DNA from: Rotaria sp. Silwood1
Taxonomy: Eukaryota; Rotifera; Eurotatoria; Philodinida; Philodinidae
Direction of reading: 5' to 3'
Length of the DNA stretch: 64,000 nucleotides
Assembly: GCA_905250075.1 (NCBI GenBank)
Contig: CAJNOP010000010.1
Location: 3,229,822-3,293,821, forward strand
Shown: positions 25,675 through 36,514 of the stretch, one piece after another
Numbering within the stretch: position 1 is the stretch's first letter
How the letters are laid out: every line of letters begins with the position of its first letter
Program-made: the position numbers and the translations under genes
Notes under the pieces: model-generated
Database searches by the model: none
Told to the model about the DNA's origin: nothing
The model's input: only the letters and a program-made list of their open reading frames with translations

Positions 25675-26425
25675 ACCAAGAGAAGATATTTTCTTATGTT
25701 GGTCTTCTTTTTTTTAAATTTCAGCTCGTTTTTACATTGATCAATCAAACTTTTGTGTGTTTATTAATGTTGTATATTTATTTTACTTAAGATCTGAGTT
25801 TTTTTGCTTTTGGTAACATTGATATTTAGAGTTTACCTGTGCTTTGTATAGTGTATTGTTTCAATTTTCTTTCATTGACAGTTACGGTCATTTTTGTTTT
25901 GATTTCTGTTTTTTTTTTTTTTTTTGAGTACGATTTTTTTGCAAAACGATTTGCTTGCGTACGTATTTTGTATGCGTGTTGTCTATTGTTGATAAATAGC
26001 AGCAAGATATGTTAAAATAAATGATACCGTAGATAAAAAATTGTAAATAATGATTTCATTGATGATTATAGAGATATTCATTAATGAATTATTGATATTA
26101 ATTTTACTTTTATAAAGTATGGTTGAAACATTTTCGAACTCTCTCAGTCAATTAATCATATCTATGACAAATCTGGTAATATGGAATTGATCGACATATA
26201 TCATTCTGTAAAGAAAGAGTAGAACTATTATCTGAGAAAAAGATACTTCGAAACACACAAATATAGTTCAATGTTATGGTCATCTTACTAATTTTGAAAG
26301 AATATTTTTATCCTATATTTATTTAGAAAAATCATCTCAGTAAATGTCTAAATGATTTAAGCCTTTATTAGATTGGTACTTTGGATAAATATTCAATAAT
26401 CAAATTTTGTGATGATAACTCACTT

Positions 26426-26488
26426 GGGTATGGATGTGGGTACTGTTAACCTCTTCCCTTATATTCACGTATACACCTACACGCATAC
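26426..26488. repeat. Degenerate GTG-rich / CAC-rich hairpin
   Basis: G-rich arm gggtatggatgtggg (26426-26440), spacer, then C-rich arm cacgtatacacctacac (about 26466-26482). Same arrangement as the clearer copies at 27126, 31881, 34595, 52041 and 53232. Confidence 0.45.
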
Positions 26489-27125
26489 TTTGTATCGATG
26501 TAATCAGTTGAATTATTTACCAATAAATTACAACAAAGTTATTTGAATGATAGGATAGAAACATACATACACTGGTAATGATGGTTATTGAAATTAATAG
26601 AAAAAATCTGAAACACTGAACAGATGTTTTGTTGTAAAACTCTTAAGACATTTATACCTGAAAGATTTTCACTATTCTGTGACATATCACTAGAATGAGT
26701 GAAATTGTTGACAATGGAAAGAAGTGATTAGTCAAAATCTGAAATGAAAAAACAAGACAACGTGTGACTGTTTCAATCAAACGGAAGTTGATTATGTTAT
26801 TCGTCGTGGATTTAAGTGACTTAAATTGTTCTTATAGTTTACCTTTACTTTATTATTCAAGTACATTCTCGTTTAATTTGACACTGAAAAAACTTGTACA
26901 GATATCGAAATGTCCATATTTTTGTATCAATTTCGTAAAATACAAGCCTATGTAACTTACACATATTTTCCGTGAGTATAGTGAATATAAGTCCAAGCCG
27001 ATGTTTTACGGTCATTCCCCACCTCTCTTCATTGCAGACCTTACTAATCAAGCACAAAAGGCATCAGATTTTTCTCCAAGACCTCCTTGGTAATGTAACA
27101 AGCTGCTGAACTGTATTAACAACAA

Positions 27126-27233
27126 TGGAGTGAGTGGGAGTGTGAGTGTGGGTGTGTGTGTGTGATGTGAATGGTGGTCTCTTATAATCCGCATCGGCAC
27201 TGACAACTCACATCCACACCCAGACCCACACCC
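27126..27233. repeat. GTGTGG-rich arm facing CCACACCC-rich arm
   Basis: G-rich arm at 27130-27175 (gtgagtgtgggtgtgtg), spacer of about 30 bp, C-rich arm at 27206-27233 (ccacacccagacccacaccc). Resembles short head-to-head telomere-like repeat. Confidence 0.7.
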
Positions 27234-28839
27234 TTTTTTCGTTTAATTTCATCGAGACGGCTAAATCGTTACGTAAACAGGTCGATTGTGTAATAAAATT
27301 CAATTTTTCACTGAGCCATGACGGGTATCCCAGATGAATTTTTCTGGAAAAAATACTCAAGAAAAATTTTAAGATACATATAGATCGACTCAGTTTTTTA
27401 TGTTGATTTCAAATGTGTTATTAATTTTAACTTAAATCGTATTTTTTCTGATTGGAACTTGTTAAATATTGGTCAAAAAATGGAAAAAAGTCTATTGCCC
27501 TATATGGGCCATAGGATTGCGTTGAAAAATTAAATATCGAATCAACGTGTTATCAAAATGAAATATATAGCATTCGATGCAGTTTTCGATGCTCTTTCAG
27601 AATCTGGAGTGGAAAAAAATAGCGCGAAACATTCTCGATACTTTTTGGTCAAAATACTGGCGCCCGACTCGATTTTTCAGTAGTCTGTCTTCCAATATAT
27701 TGAGACTCAGTAGAACTGAGAAGACATGGAGAGAGTATTCTTCTATACAGTTCGATAAAGCGAAAGATTCTTTTATCTTTTGAGATATTAGAATAAAAGA
27801 TAAGTCAAAGCGTTGAGAAGAAATCGAGAAAATACCGCGAAAATGAAAATTTCGATGTTTTGACCTAAACCATCGAAACACATTACTAATGTTAGTTCTA
27901 TAACTTTTAAAAGCAAAGCGAGAATGACCTGAAATTTTGGATTTATAGGTTTTGAAACATGATCTTTCATTTTATGTAAAAATATCGCAATTTTAAAAAT
28001 TTTCAAATGCCCTGGTTGGCGGTTCACTCATAGACCCTCTCTTAATTAAACATTGTCTTTCATTATGTCAATATTCATCATCGTCAATTATATTCTGGCT
28101 TGTGAACGGCAATTTCGGAAAAAAGAGAAGAGGAGAGGATTTGCAGCATCATATTTGAGGGATCAATAGTGAAAAAAGAGGATGAAAAGAGGACTCAGCC
28201 TGTCAAGGTAAAATTCGTCCTTGATCTGGCAACATAAGGGTTTCCATCTGTTATGTCGCTACAGATCGAGATTTCACTAAATTGCTCTGACAATTTTACC
28301 GTAGAAACTAGTGATGCAATAAAACTAGAAAAAAAATTCCACAGTAATCCGATGAAATTTCAATTTACAATGCTCCTTGACAGATGGAAAAAGTTCGACG
28401 GTTACATGGCCATATCGTACTGTAGCTTTCTAGATCTGTCACTGTTTCTGGAGAAAACGGAAACATTTTTCTTTCAGACTTGCAGTTAATTCAGCGACTT
28501 TTACTATATAAAAACTACATACAGCATAAAGCTCACTGCTAGTTTTTACCACACTTGATGCTATAGATTTCCGGTGTCGTACTATAGTTTCAAAACGATA
28601 AAATCTGGCTACAGTTAAAAGCCCCAGAAGTTTGACTTCATTTTAGTATTAAACTCATTTATCCTTATAAGCTTCCATTCTCAGCGACATCTGACACATA
28701 TTCGCATGATACAACAGCAGTATTCAAGGCTACTTCGTGCGGACAAATATCGTGGGAGGTCGTCATGAAGGTTCGACCAGAACGTAAGAAATAATTTTTA
28801 GCTTCGCTAGTAAAAAAAGGAGAATTTTTCGCGAATCCT

Positions 28840-29300
28840 ATGTTCTTCGTCGACAAGCATTTCGTCGATAAAACTTTCGTCAAAAATGAATTATTTTCTT
28901 CTGCTCATTTTTCTAACATTGGAACACAAGTTCAAAAGGTGTCACTTAATTAACTTTCCTTGTTTGGTAAAGATAAAAGAATGTCAGACTACCGTTGAAT
29001 AGAATTGCATGTTTTTCGAGGAAAATCACTTTGCAGAAAGGTTCGCGACACGCTCTAGGCTGTTGCGAACCCTTTGGTTCTGTCACAAGACTGTTAATAA
29101 TGAATAGGTGAGTGCATTTTGCTCTCACTCTCACGTTCGAAATGCCCTCAGTGATCTTTGCCCTTACCCTCGCGTTTGAAGTACCCTCCGTACCCAAGAA
29201 CATACTGTCGACGAAAAACAGATACCTGTCTAAGTTTATTTCTGAAGTGTAGTGTCGACAAAGTGTCCTCTCGACAATAATTTGTCGACCAACAACATAG
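28840..29300. repeat. Fold-back palindrome
   Basis: The outer arm near 28850-28890 (cttcgtcgacaagcatttcg) pairs with 29250-29295 (ctcgacaataatttgtcgac). The central hairpin AAAGGTTCGCGACA / TGTTGCGAACCCTTT (29038-29076) shares nearly the same midpoint (about 29060), so this looks like one decayed palindrome of about 460 bp. Confidence 0.6.
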
Positions 29301-29764
29301 TTATCATTTTTTGCGATTTGGGAAGCCTTCGTCCCCTGATCAGTACACGTATGCTAGTATTGAATGTATGTTTATTTGAAATTGCTTTGCGATAAATGCT
29401 TATGGTACAGAGGTAGAGAGAGATGTCAATAAAGCACAAATTTTATCTGAAAAGGGAATAATCTATGCAGCTTTGAAATGTGTGAAGATCTCGGTCAGAA
29501 ACTTCCAAATTATCGAGTACGGCAGATTTTTAAGCAATTTTTTAAGGATAAAAATCTGACTTATCCTAGTACTCTTGTTGTTACTCGATTATTTGTACAA
29601 ATTCTTGTCAAAACTAGCATCTGTTTTTAATCTTTCTAAACTGGTCTATCTCCTGATAAAACTCGTGGTCTATCGACAATTTTGACTATTTTGATAACGA
29701 CAAATTTCTGTGTTTTGTTTCTATCTAGAGATAATAATAGTTTAAGTTTTTCTTTATGTGCCCC

Positions 29765-30587
29765 CTAGGGATGCAACGGTGACGATAACCGTAGGTAAGG
29801 TTACCGGTTCTCCTACGGTAACCGTAGGTACGGTTACCGGTCCCACTACGATAGCCGTAGGTACGGTTATCGGTTCAAACCGGTTGTCGAGAAAAGCAGC
29901 ATTTTTTAAGAAAATACCGATAATTTGTAAAGGTTGATGAAAGTAAATCGGGGGCGAGGAATCCGAATCTGAAGTCAGTTTTTCAAAATTTCGAAACGAA
30001 TTTTTTGGACAAAGGAAAGGGTTTTTTAGAAAAATAATGATATCTTATAAAGGTTGACGAAGGTAAATCGGGGTCGGAGAATCCCAATCTAAACTCAGTT
30101 TTTCAAAATTTCGCATTAAATTTTTTCGACAAAGGAGAGGGGTTTTTAGAAAAATAATGATATTTTATAAAGGTTGGCGAAGGTAAATCGAGGTCGAAGA
30201 ATTCGAATCTGAAATCAAATCCTTGAGCTTTTCAATTTTCTCTTCCCTAGACTAAACCGCTCCTTGAAAGTAGTCTTTTTTTCTAGAAAACTTTATCCTT
30301 GAAAAATATTCTATGTGAAGAACTAAAACTCAAAATTTTCAAAAGTCGACTTCAGATTCGGATTCCTCGACACTGATTTACCTTCGTCAACCTTTACAAA
30401 TTATCGGTATTTTCTTAAAAAATGCTGTTTTTCTTGACAACCGGTTTGAACCGATAACTGTACCTACGGTTATCGTAGTTCGATCGGTTACCGTAGTGCA
30501 ACCAGTAACCGTACCTACGGTTATCGGTTTTGATCGGTGAAACGGTGACGGTGAACCGGTGAATGTTCGTCACCATTGCATCCCTAG
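29765..30587. mobile_element. Non-autonomous long-inverted-repeat DNA element
   Basis: The termini are CTAGGGATGCAACGGTGACG on the left and its near-perfect complement (cgtcaccattgcatccctag) on the right. Arms of about 230 bp contain short CGGTTACCGT/GTAGGTACGG repeats. The inner left side has three tandem copies of an approximately 121 bp unit (each with ggttgacgaaggtaaatcg, near 29930, 30052 and 30174); the right arm has one. No coding capacity. The ends leave TSD assignment ambiguous (TA or CTAG), so the superfamily is open. Confidence 0.85.
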
Positions 30588-31880
30588 CCCACAATACTAT
30601 GTCTCGTAATGGTTAGCATAATTCTACACCACACCATATAAATATTTTCTTTTTACTCCATAACCATGCAATAGTTTAAGGCTTTGTTCTGCATTGGCAA
30701 TCGGGACTGTCATTGGTAGATCAATTGCAAAAAAAATAGAGAAGCATTGCCTTTGAAAAATTTAGAAACATTTTTTGTACTAGACTCCATGAATTATTGA
30801 TTAGTGGAAAGAGTATTTGGTTTCATTGCTTCGGGATTGAAATATGAACGTTATAAAACCCATAAATTAAAAAACTCTAAAAAGATGATTTTTTTAAAGC
30901 AAAATGTTCTCTTTCTACATACGATAGGCACGTCAGAAGTGTGTTGCATGTTTTATATCAGTATGCATGTCTACTTGTTAAACAATTGCACTGCTAAATT
31001 TTTGACAAAGCATGAGGAATAAGAGACGATAAGATACAAGACAGACCGGACCCACCATTGGTAAAATGGAGGAGAATGGCGAGCATAATGAATATATTTT
31101 TCGCGAACCTTATTACATGAGAAGTTGAAATAATCTTCATCTTGGACAGAATGTTCTTAATGGTTTTCTTCCGGTTTAATGAAAGGCAAGTGACTTTTAA
31201 CAAACATGTGCCAAAAATATGCGGCGTTGTTTTAGAATAGTTTTCATGTATTAAACTCTACTCTTTTCATACGAATAAGATAGAATAGGATAGATCTCGC
31301 TTTTCTCAACCCAACACTGCGATGAAGGAGAACAAAACTAGGATTTTTCAAACTGCTCAAACTTCCTCCTTCCCCATCCTCACTCAAGTAACCAAATTCT
31401 TCTGCACAAAGGACAGAACTTTCAGTGAATATCATCATACTATTGGCATATTGTAGGAACTAGCACTTTATTTGTATAGTTGTTTTATCACTTACTCTTC
31501 GGAAACCATTGTTGACGAGGGGAGGAATAAAAGGTTAAAGACGTCCATAATCCTTAGCTACTTTCGGAATTTTTAAAGAAGGCAGGTGGAAGAAAGACTT
31601 ATAACTTTTGGGTGGAAGATCATAGCGATCTGAGATTTTCAGCGTTCAATAGATGATAGTCGGGGGCACATGTCAATATGTGAAAATGGACTACACAAGC
31701 ACTTTTCAGGCCAGTTTTAGTCGACGAAATTAAGAACACATTAGCGATTTTTTTAGCTAGGTTCACACCCTGACATGCCCTCTTCACATTAGTGTCTAAG
31801 CTATGTTTAGATTTCACTTCCTTGAAACACTAGAGGTCTTTGATGAGAGAAATTACATGTAAGACACTTTTCGCTGAAAA

Positions 31881-32135
31881 GGGTGTGGGTGTGGGCGTGA
31901 GTGTGTGGATGGGTGGGTGGGTGTGAGTGTAGACATTTCTTCGTCTACCAATATCCCACAATCACATCCATACTCACACCTACACTCACACTCACACCCC
32001 ACGCCCACACCCACCCACACCCACACCCACACCTACACTCCACACACACCAACACCCCACACACACACCCACACCCACACCCACACCCACACCCAGACCT
32101 CATACCCACACCCACATCCATATCCACCCACACCC
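31881..32135. repeat. Telomere-like (TGTGGG)n facing (CCCACA)n array
   Basis: G-rich arm at 31881-31931 (gggtgtgggtgtgggcgtga...), a spacer with its own small hairpin (GTAGAC...GTCTAC), then about 180 bp of C-rich repeat ending cccacaccc at 32135, dominated by CCCACA units. The two arms face each other as in an end-to-end telomere join. The unit matches the TGTGGG-type repeat that I recall being reported for bdelloid telomeres. The His/Pro/Thr-rich frames through it are artefacts. Confidence 0.8.
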
Positions 32136-32985
32136 TTCTTTGTTATGTTGACGGTATTGATGATGATTTTCAAATAACTCCTTGTCATGCATTAATCAAT
32201 TGTTTCATCGCACCATTTTGGCTTAATAATAATTGGATTTTCATCATTATAATTGATAATAATAAAATGTTTTATTTAATTCGTCCTTCCAGGTACATTT
32301 TGACAGTAGTTCTTTATCTTAAAAAAATATTTTTATCGTTTTTTTCAGAGAATCATGCTACAATTTTCAAGAGTTCAAAAATCTTACCAATTCCTTCAAT
32401 TATACTTCTCCAGGTGTTAATGTTAATATCACAAAAAGTCAGTATACACCAGGAAATCAAATATTTATTGACAAAATTAATTCTTTATTTAAATTGGTAG
32501 ATGTTACTCGTTTAGTTATTGATTGTTGTCAAATGTCCGTTAATATATTCATTAAAATTTTTAGTGTACTGCCAGATCTTGATATGATAAGTATAACGTC
32601 ATTACCATCAACTGTAGAATTATTTATATCGGATGACAATAGCCAAATATTTAATCTCTTCTTAAAGAATAACAAGATAACAAAATTATCTCTTCGAAAT
32701 ATATCTGGAGTCGAAAATGTTTATTTGATTATTGATCTTTTTCCTCGGGTACAATTTATTGCGTTGCAACGCGTCAGCAATGTCGGTTTGAAATTAATTA
32801 TTCAATCTACTTTACGAAGAATTAAAGAGAATAATATTCGTCATTCTATGACACTTTGCATTATTACTGTTGAAGCAACAAATGATAAAGTTGAAAAATT
32901 AAAGACAATGATCGATTCAGAAAATTTACTGGAGACTTATCAATTGTATCGTCGACTTGATAAATTTTATTTGGAATGGAAATGA
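32136..32985 (+). pseudogene. 5'-truncated bdelloid F-box-type/LRR-like gene fragment
   Basis: The reading frame starts right at the end of the CCCACA array (LLCYVDGIDDDFQ, then APFWLNNNWIF, MFYLIRPSR). It crosses one intron of about 60 bp (gtacat...tttttttcag) to ESCYNFQEFKNLTNSF and ends at 32985 after KLKTMIDSENLL and KFYLEWK. This resembles the C-terminal half of the bdelloid family with an N-terminal F-box, but no F-box or start codon is found upstream, only the repeat. Within the part present I see no internal stop. Probably a fragment; alternatively a gene whose 5' half is misassembled. Confidence 0.65.
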
Positions 32986-33411
32986 CAATAATCTAAGTTT
33001 AATCTATTTGGTATTTAATTTTAAATAAAATCGTTCATAAAATTATCTTTCTATTCTTTAATCATTAATATTCGATTGAATACGTCTTAATTCAACGACA
33101 TTTTATCAATTACTAGAAAAACTTCATCTTGTTAATTATTATTCGACTTTGTTGAATTAGAATATTCAAAGTATCAATGTAACCTTAATTTTAATTCTTC
33201 TATTCTTTTCTTTCGTTAACAGTCAGACATGTTCTATAAATGAATGTTTCATTTTATTTAACTTTCAATTTTAAATTCTATTTCATTCTATACAATAATT
33301 CCTTAACTCATGAAATATGTCAATTATCCATTTGAGTATTATACTGATTATCGAGACAAATTTCTGTTTTTATTCGTTTTGTTGAATTTCGACAATATTA
33401 TCAATTATAAT

Positions 33412-34168
33412 CAGGGTTGCCAGATCTTCTGAAATGGCAGGAAAGCTTCTGAATTTCAAAACTTTTTCTAATTTTATTCTGACCTTCTGATTTTTCAGGT
33501 TTTTTTCGATTTTTCTGGTTTCACTGTTTCGCTGCGATATTTGTCCAAATTCTATTTCTGAATGAAGACTTTTCTCAAATTGATTACGATCATAATCGTT
33601 AGCCATATGAAACATGTATGGTCTGATTATCGTAATTGCATGGACATAAAACTAGTTAGTGCTGAACTTAAGATAAGAATGAATGCTAATTATTCTTGTG
33701 AACAGTTCTAAAAACATATTTCAACTGATAAACATTTATTGCAGCAAATTCGAAAAATGAAAAATATCAATAGTATGGAACTCATATTGAATGAGTCGTT
33801 TTTTTAAATATCTCTTGATGTATATAGTGTATTTCTCGGTTTGTTTTTGCTCATTTTATGTGAAAAAAGTTTTGAGTTTAGTAAAAAGTCTGATACTAGA
33901 TATCTTTTGCTAGTTTGTGTGATATTCGGTGAACTACATATTCTTATTATTATTGTTTTTTTATGTTAAATATCTTCGAAAATAAATGAAGAGTAGATGA
34001 ACAAATTACAACTAAAGCATTTTGTAATAGTTTGATAAAATAATAAGTGCCAATTTCAACATATTAGCCTTTCTGATTATTTTCTGATTTTCGAAAAAAA
34101 ATTCTGAATATTTTCTGATTTTGATAGTCGGAATTTCTGATTTTTAAATTTTTGATCTGGCAACCCTG
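33412..34168. mobile_element. hAT-type MITE with perfect 8 bp target duplication
   Basis: Ends are CAGGGTTGCCAGATC and its exact complement GATCTGGCAACCCTG. The flanks are ATTATAAT on the left (33404-33411) and ATTATAAT on the right (34169-34176), a perfect 8 bp target-site duplication typical of hAT transposons. The interior is 757 bp with no transposase. Both subterminal zones are full of TTCTGATTTT-like motifs, as expected for transposase-binding repeats. Confidence 0.93.
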
Positions 34169-34594
34169 ATTATAATCGTCTGAATTTTTTCATTGGAATA
34201 AATCACGCAAAATCAATCCGATCGAAAACAAAGTGTCAGAGATGGAACTCTTCAAGACTGTCCGAACTCGACCGGATTTAAGTTCAAAAAATCTCTTTTG
34301 ATCGGATTCGGATAAGGAAATTTTCGATAAATTAGGTACGGATCCAAAAAGATAATTATTCATCAGATTCGAGTCCGAAATTGTTGGATCCGACGGGCTC
34401 TAGTCATGGCTGACAAACTTCTCTCTTCGCCGAATATGTTGCTTTTTGTGAAGTCCAAAGTTCGTTTGTTAATATTTCTCTTCGACAGTGATATTTCAAA
34501 CAAAATAAAGTTTATTCATCTGTTATAACAATGAAGATTTGGTAACAAATGATTAGTTTGAGAGAACAATCAAACCTCGAGATTTTTCTAAAAG

Positions 34595-34659
34595 GGTGTG
34601 GATGGGTGTGGATGTTGTAGTCTATCTGATCTTCACTAACAACCACACCCACACTCACC
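34595..34659. repeat. GTG/CAC hairpin
   Basis: gggtgtggatgggtgtgga (34595 on), spacer, then ccacacccacactcacc (to 34659). Begins after AAAA as the 31881 array does. Confidence 0.65.
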
Positions 34660-35125
34660 TCGATATTTATGGACATATTGATCTTGAATAAGTTGCACCA
34701 TATCATTCCATGATTCAGAAGCGTTTTCCTAAGAGCCGACTTCATATAGAAATATCAAGGTTTCGTCTTTGGTTTTGATTTTATCTCTCGAGACAATACT
34801 ATATGTGTGTAAATTAGAATTCTTCATAAATGAATTAATCAATAATTTTTTGATTCATTTTTTCTTAAATATTTGTTTCATTGAATATCGTAAAATCTGT
34901 CTGTATGCTTTACGTTTTTTTAAACTTTGATATTAAGTTTTATGTTGAAGTACGAGTATCACTGAATCTCAACTGTCTAATTTACTATGTTACTTTTACA
35001 TCTTCAATCGTCTAAATATATATTATATAAGTTCGAAGAGTGAAATATATGACTAGAATAAGTTTTATTTTAAAAGCACATCGTCAATATAAACTTGTTT
35101 TCATACAAATATGTTTGAATATTAA

Positions 35126-35394
35126 CCCTTTCAGTCCCGACATTTTCTCTCATTCTATACAAAGTTGAAGAAAATCTAGGTTTCTCTCTCTCTTGCGTTT
35201 TCCTTTAGATAATCAGCTGCAAACGAATTTTAGCTACACTAGTTCAGTGCGAATAAAAAGTTTTCACAGTGAAGAACACACGCTATTCTTTGAACACACA
35301 TATGATATATATTATGTAGGAAGACGACAGAACGCAAAATTTCTATATTACGATATGCATGTCATCTACGAGATGACACGCGGGATTGAAAGGG
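35126..35394. mobile_element. piggyBac-like MITE
   Basis: Left end CCCTTTCAGTCCCGACATTT preceded by TTAA (35122-35125). The right end is the complement, cgggattgaaaggg, followed by TAAA (one mismatch from TTAA). 269 bp, no coding capacity. CCC...GGG termini beside TTAA are typical of piggyBac derivatives. Confidence 0.7.
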
Positions 35395-36514
35395 TAAAAA
35401 TGACATTCAATTGATTGTAATTTTAAAAACTATATTCACACAATAACTATTCCACAAAAGATACGTTTACAGTTAAATATATGTGTAAATGTATTATTAT
35501 ATTCGACAAACTTGATTTGATGGTAAAGTATATCTCAATGTGATCGATGAAAAATAAATCATGTACTCATCAATACAATGTTCAAAACAAATATATTTAA
35601 TCACAAATCTTGGGTATCTTATTTCACCACATCCATCCACACCCGCCATGAATTGTGCTATAACAACAAGCTTTATACTATTCGGGAACGTTCAAGAGTG
35701 TTCGTTAATACTTAAGATGACAAAGATGATGAATATGCATGCATTGGTATGCCAGTAGCCATATCACTTTGGAAAATAACTAATATTAGTATATATGAGC
35801 TTAGTGAGATGTATATTAGTCTCAGTTGCAGTGGTACTCGTACAATAGGGTTATTTGCCTGTTCGATCGACGACTCGAATAATAATGATGTTAAATTACG
35901 AAAAACAGAATGCAAGAGAGAAAAATAACGAGCAAATAGCAACCAACCAAACAAAAAATACAGCACCAGTAAAAACCAGAAAAAAATCCGTTCGAAATGC
36001 AAAAATAAATAAGAAATCGTTTTCTGACGAGCGATTCTCTTTAGAAAACAACTATAGTCTGCTAGAGATTTTTCCTGTTGCATATTTTATCTTAGTATGA
36101 CCAGGCAAAAGAATACATGTAAATTCCTCACTTCACTGTCAAAAGGACCGAGTTGACAATTTCTGTTTTTGTTTTTCTTTCAGAATATAATAATTCTATT
36201 TTGTGAATAAATAACCAACATATTGAAGTATTTTATTAACTATGATTATATGCAAATGAGTTGGTAACATGAATAGCAAACAGAGCCAAAAAAAACTCTA
36301 TTTTTTGCATTTTTATTGAGCATTGATTAGAATACAGAAATTGTATTCTTGTATGTTTTCTATCTCGACGTATAAGAAAAAACAATCGATAAAGGTTTTA
36401 TAAATACTATTCTCCATTCCTTCAATAGAATAGCAAATATAAGTGAGACGAATAAATAGAGAGTATTCAACATTCGTTTCATTTCTCTTTTAAGTCGCAA
36501 TCATTCTAACAATT

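Larger units (their letters stand above)
25675..31880. other. 6.2 kb gene-poor region
   Basis: Starts with the TRAK 3' UTR and then has no recognisable gene. It contains GTG/CAC hairpins near 26426-26488 and 27126-27233, a palindrome at 28840-29300 and the inverted-repeat element 29765-30587. Open frames seen here are short and lack family signatures. Confidence 0.6.
32986..36514. other. Gene-poor region with MITEs
   Basis: Holds the hAT MITE 33412-34168, a GTG/CAC hairpin 34595-34659 and a piggyBac-like MITE 35126-35394. No gene recognised; frames such as minus 35712-36083 lack support. Confidence 0.6.

Noticed and set aside
27577-28027. Overlapping frames on both strands (68-94 codons)
   Set aside because: No family resemblance; chance frames in a gene-poor stretch.
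31901-32500. Open frames rich in His/Thr/Pro (200 and 90 codons) and a Gly/Cys/Val-rich frame on the other strand
   Set aside because: They are translations of the CCCACA/TGTGGG repeat, joined by chance to part of the gene fragment.
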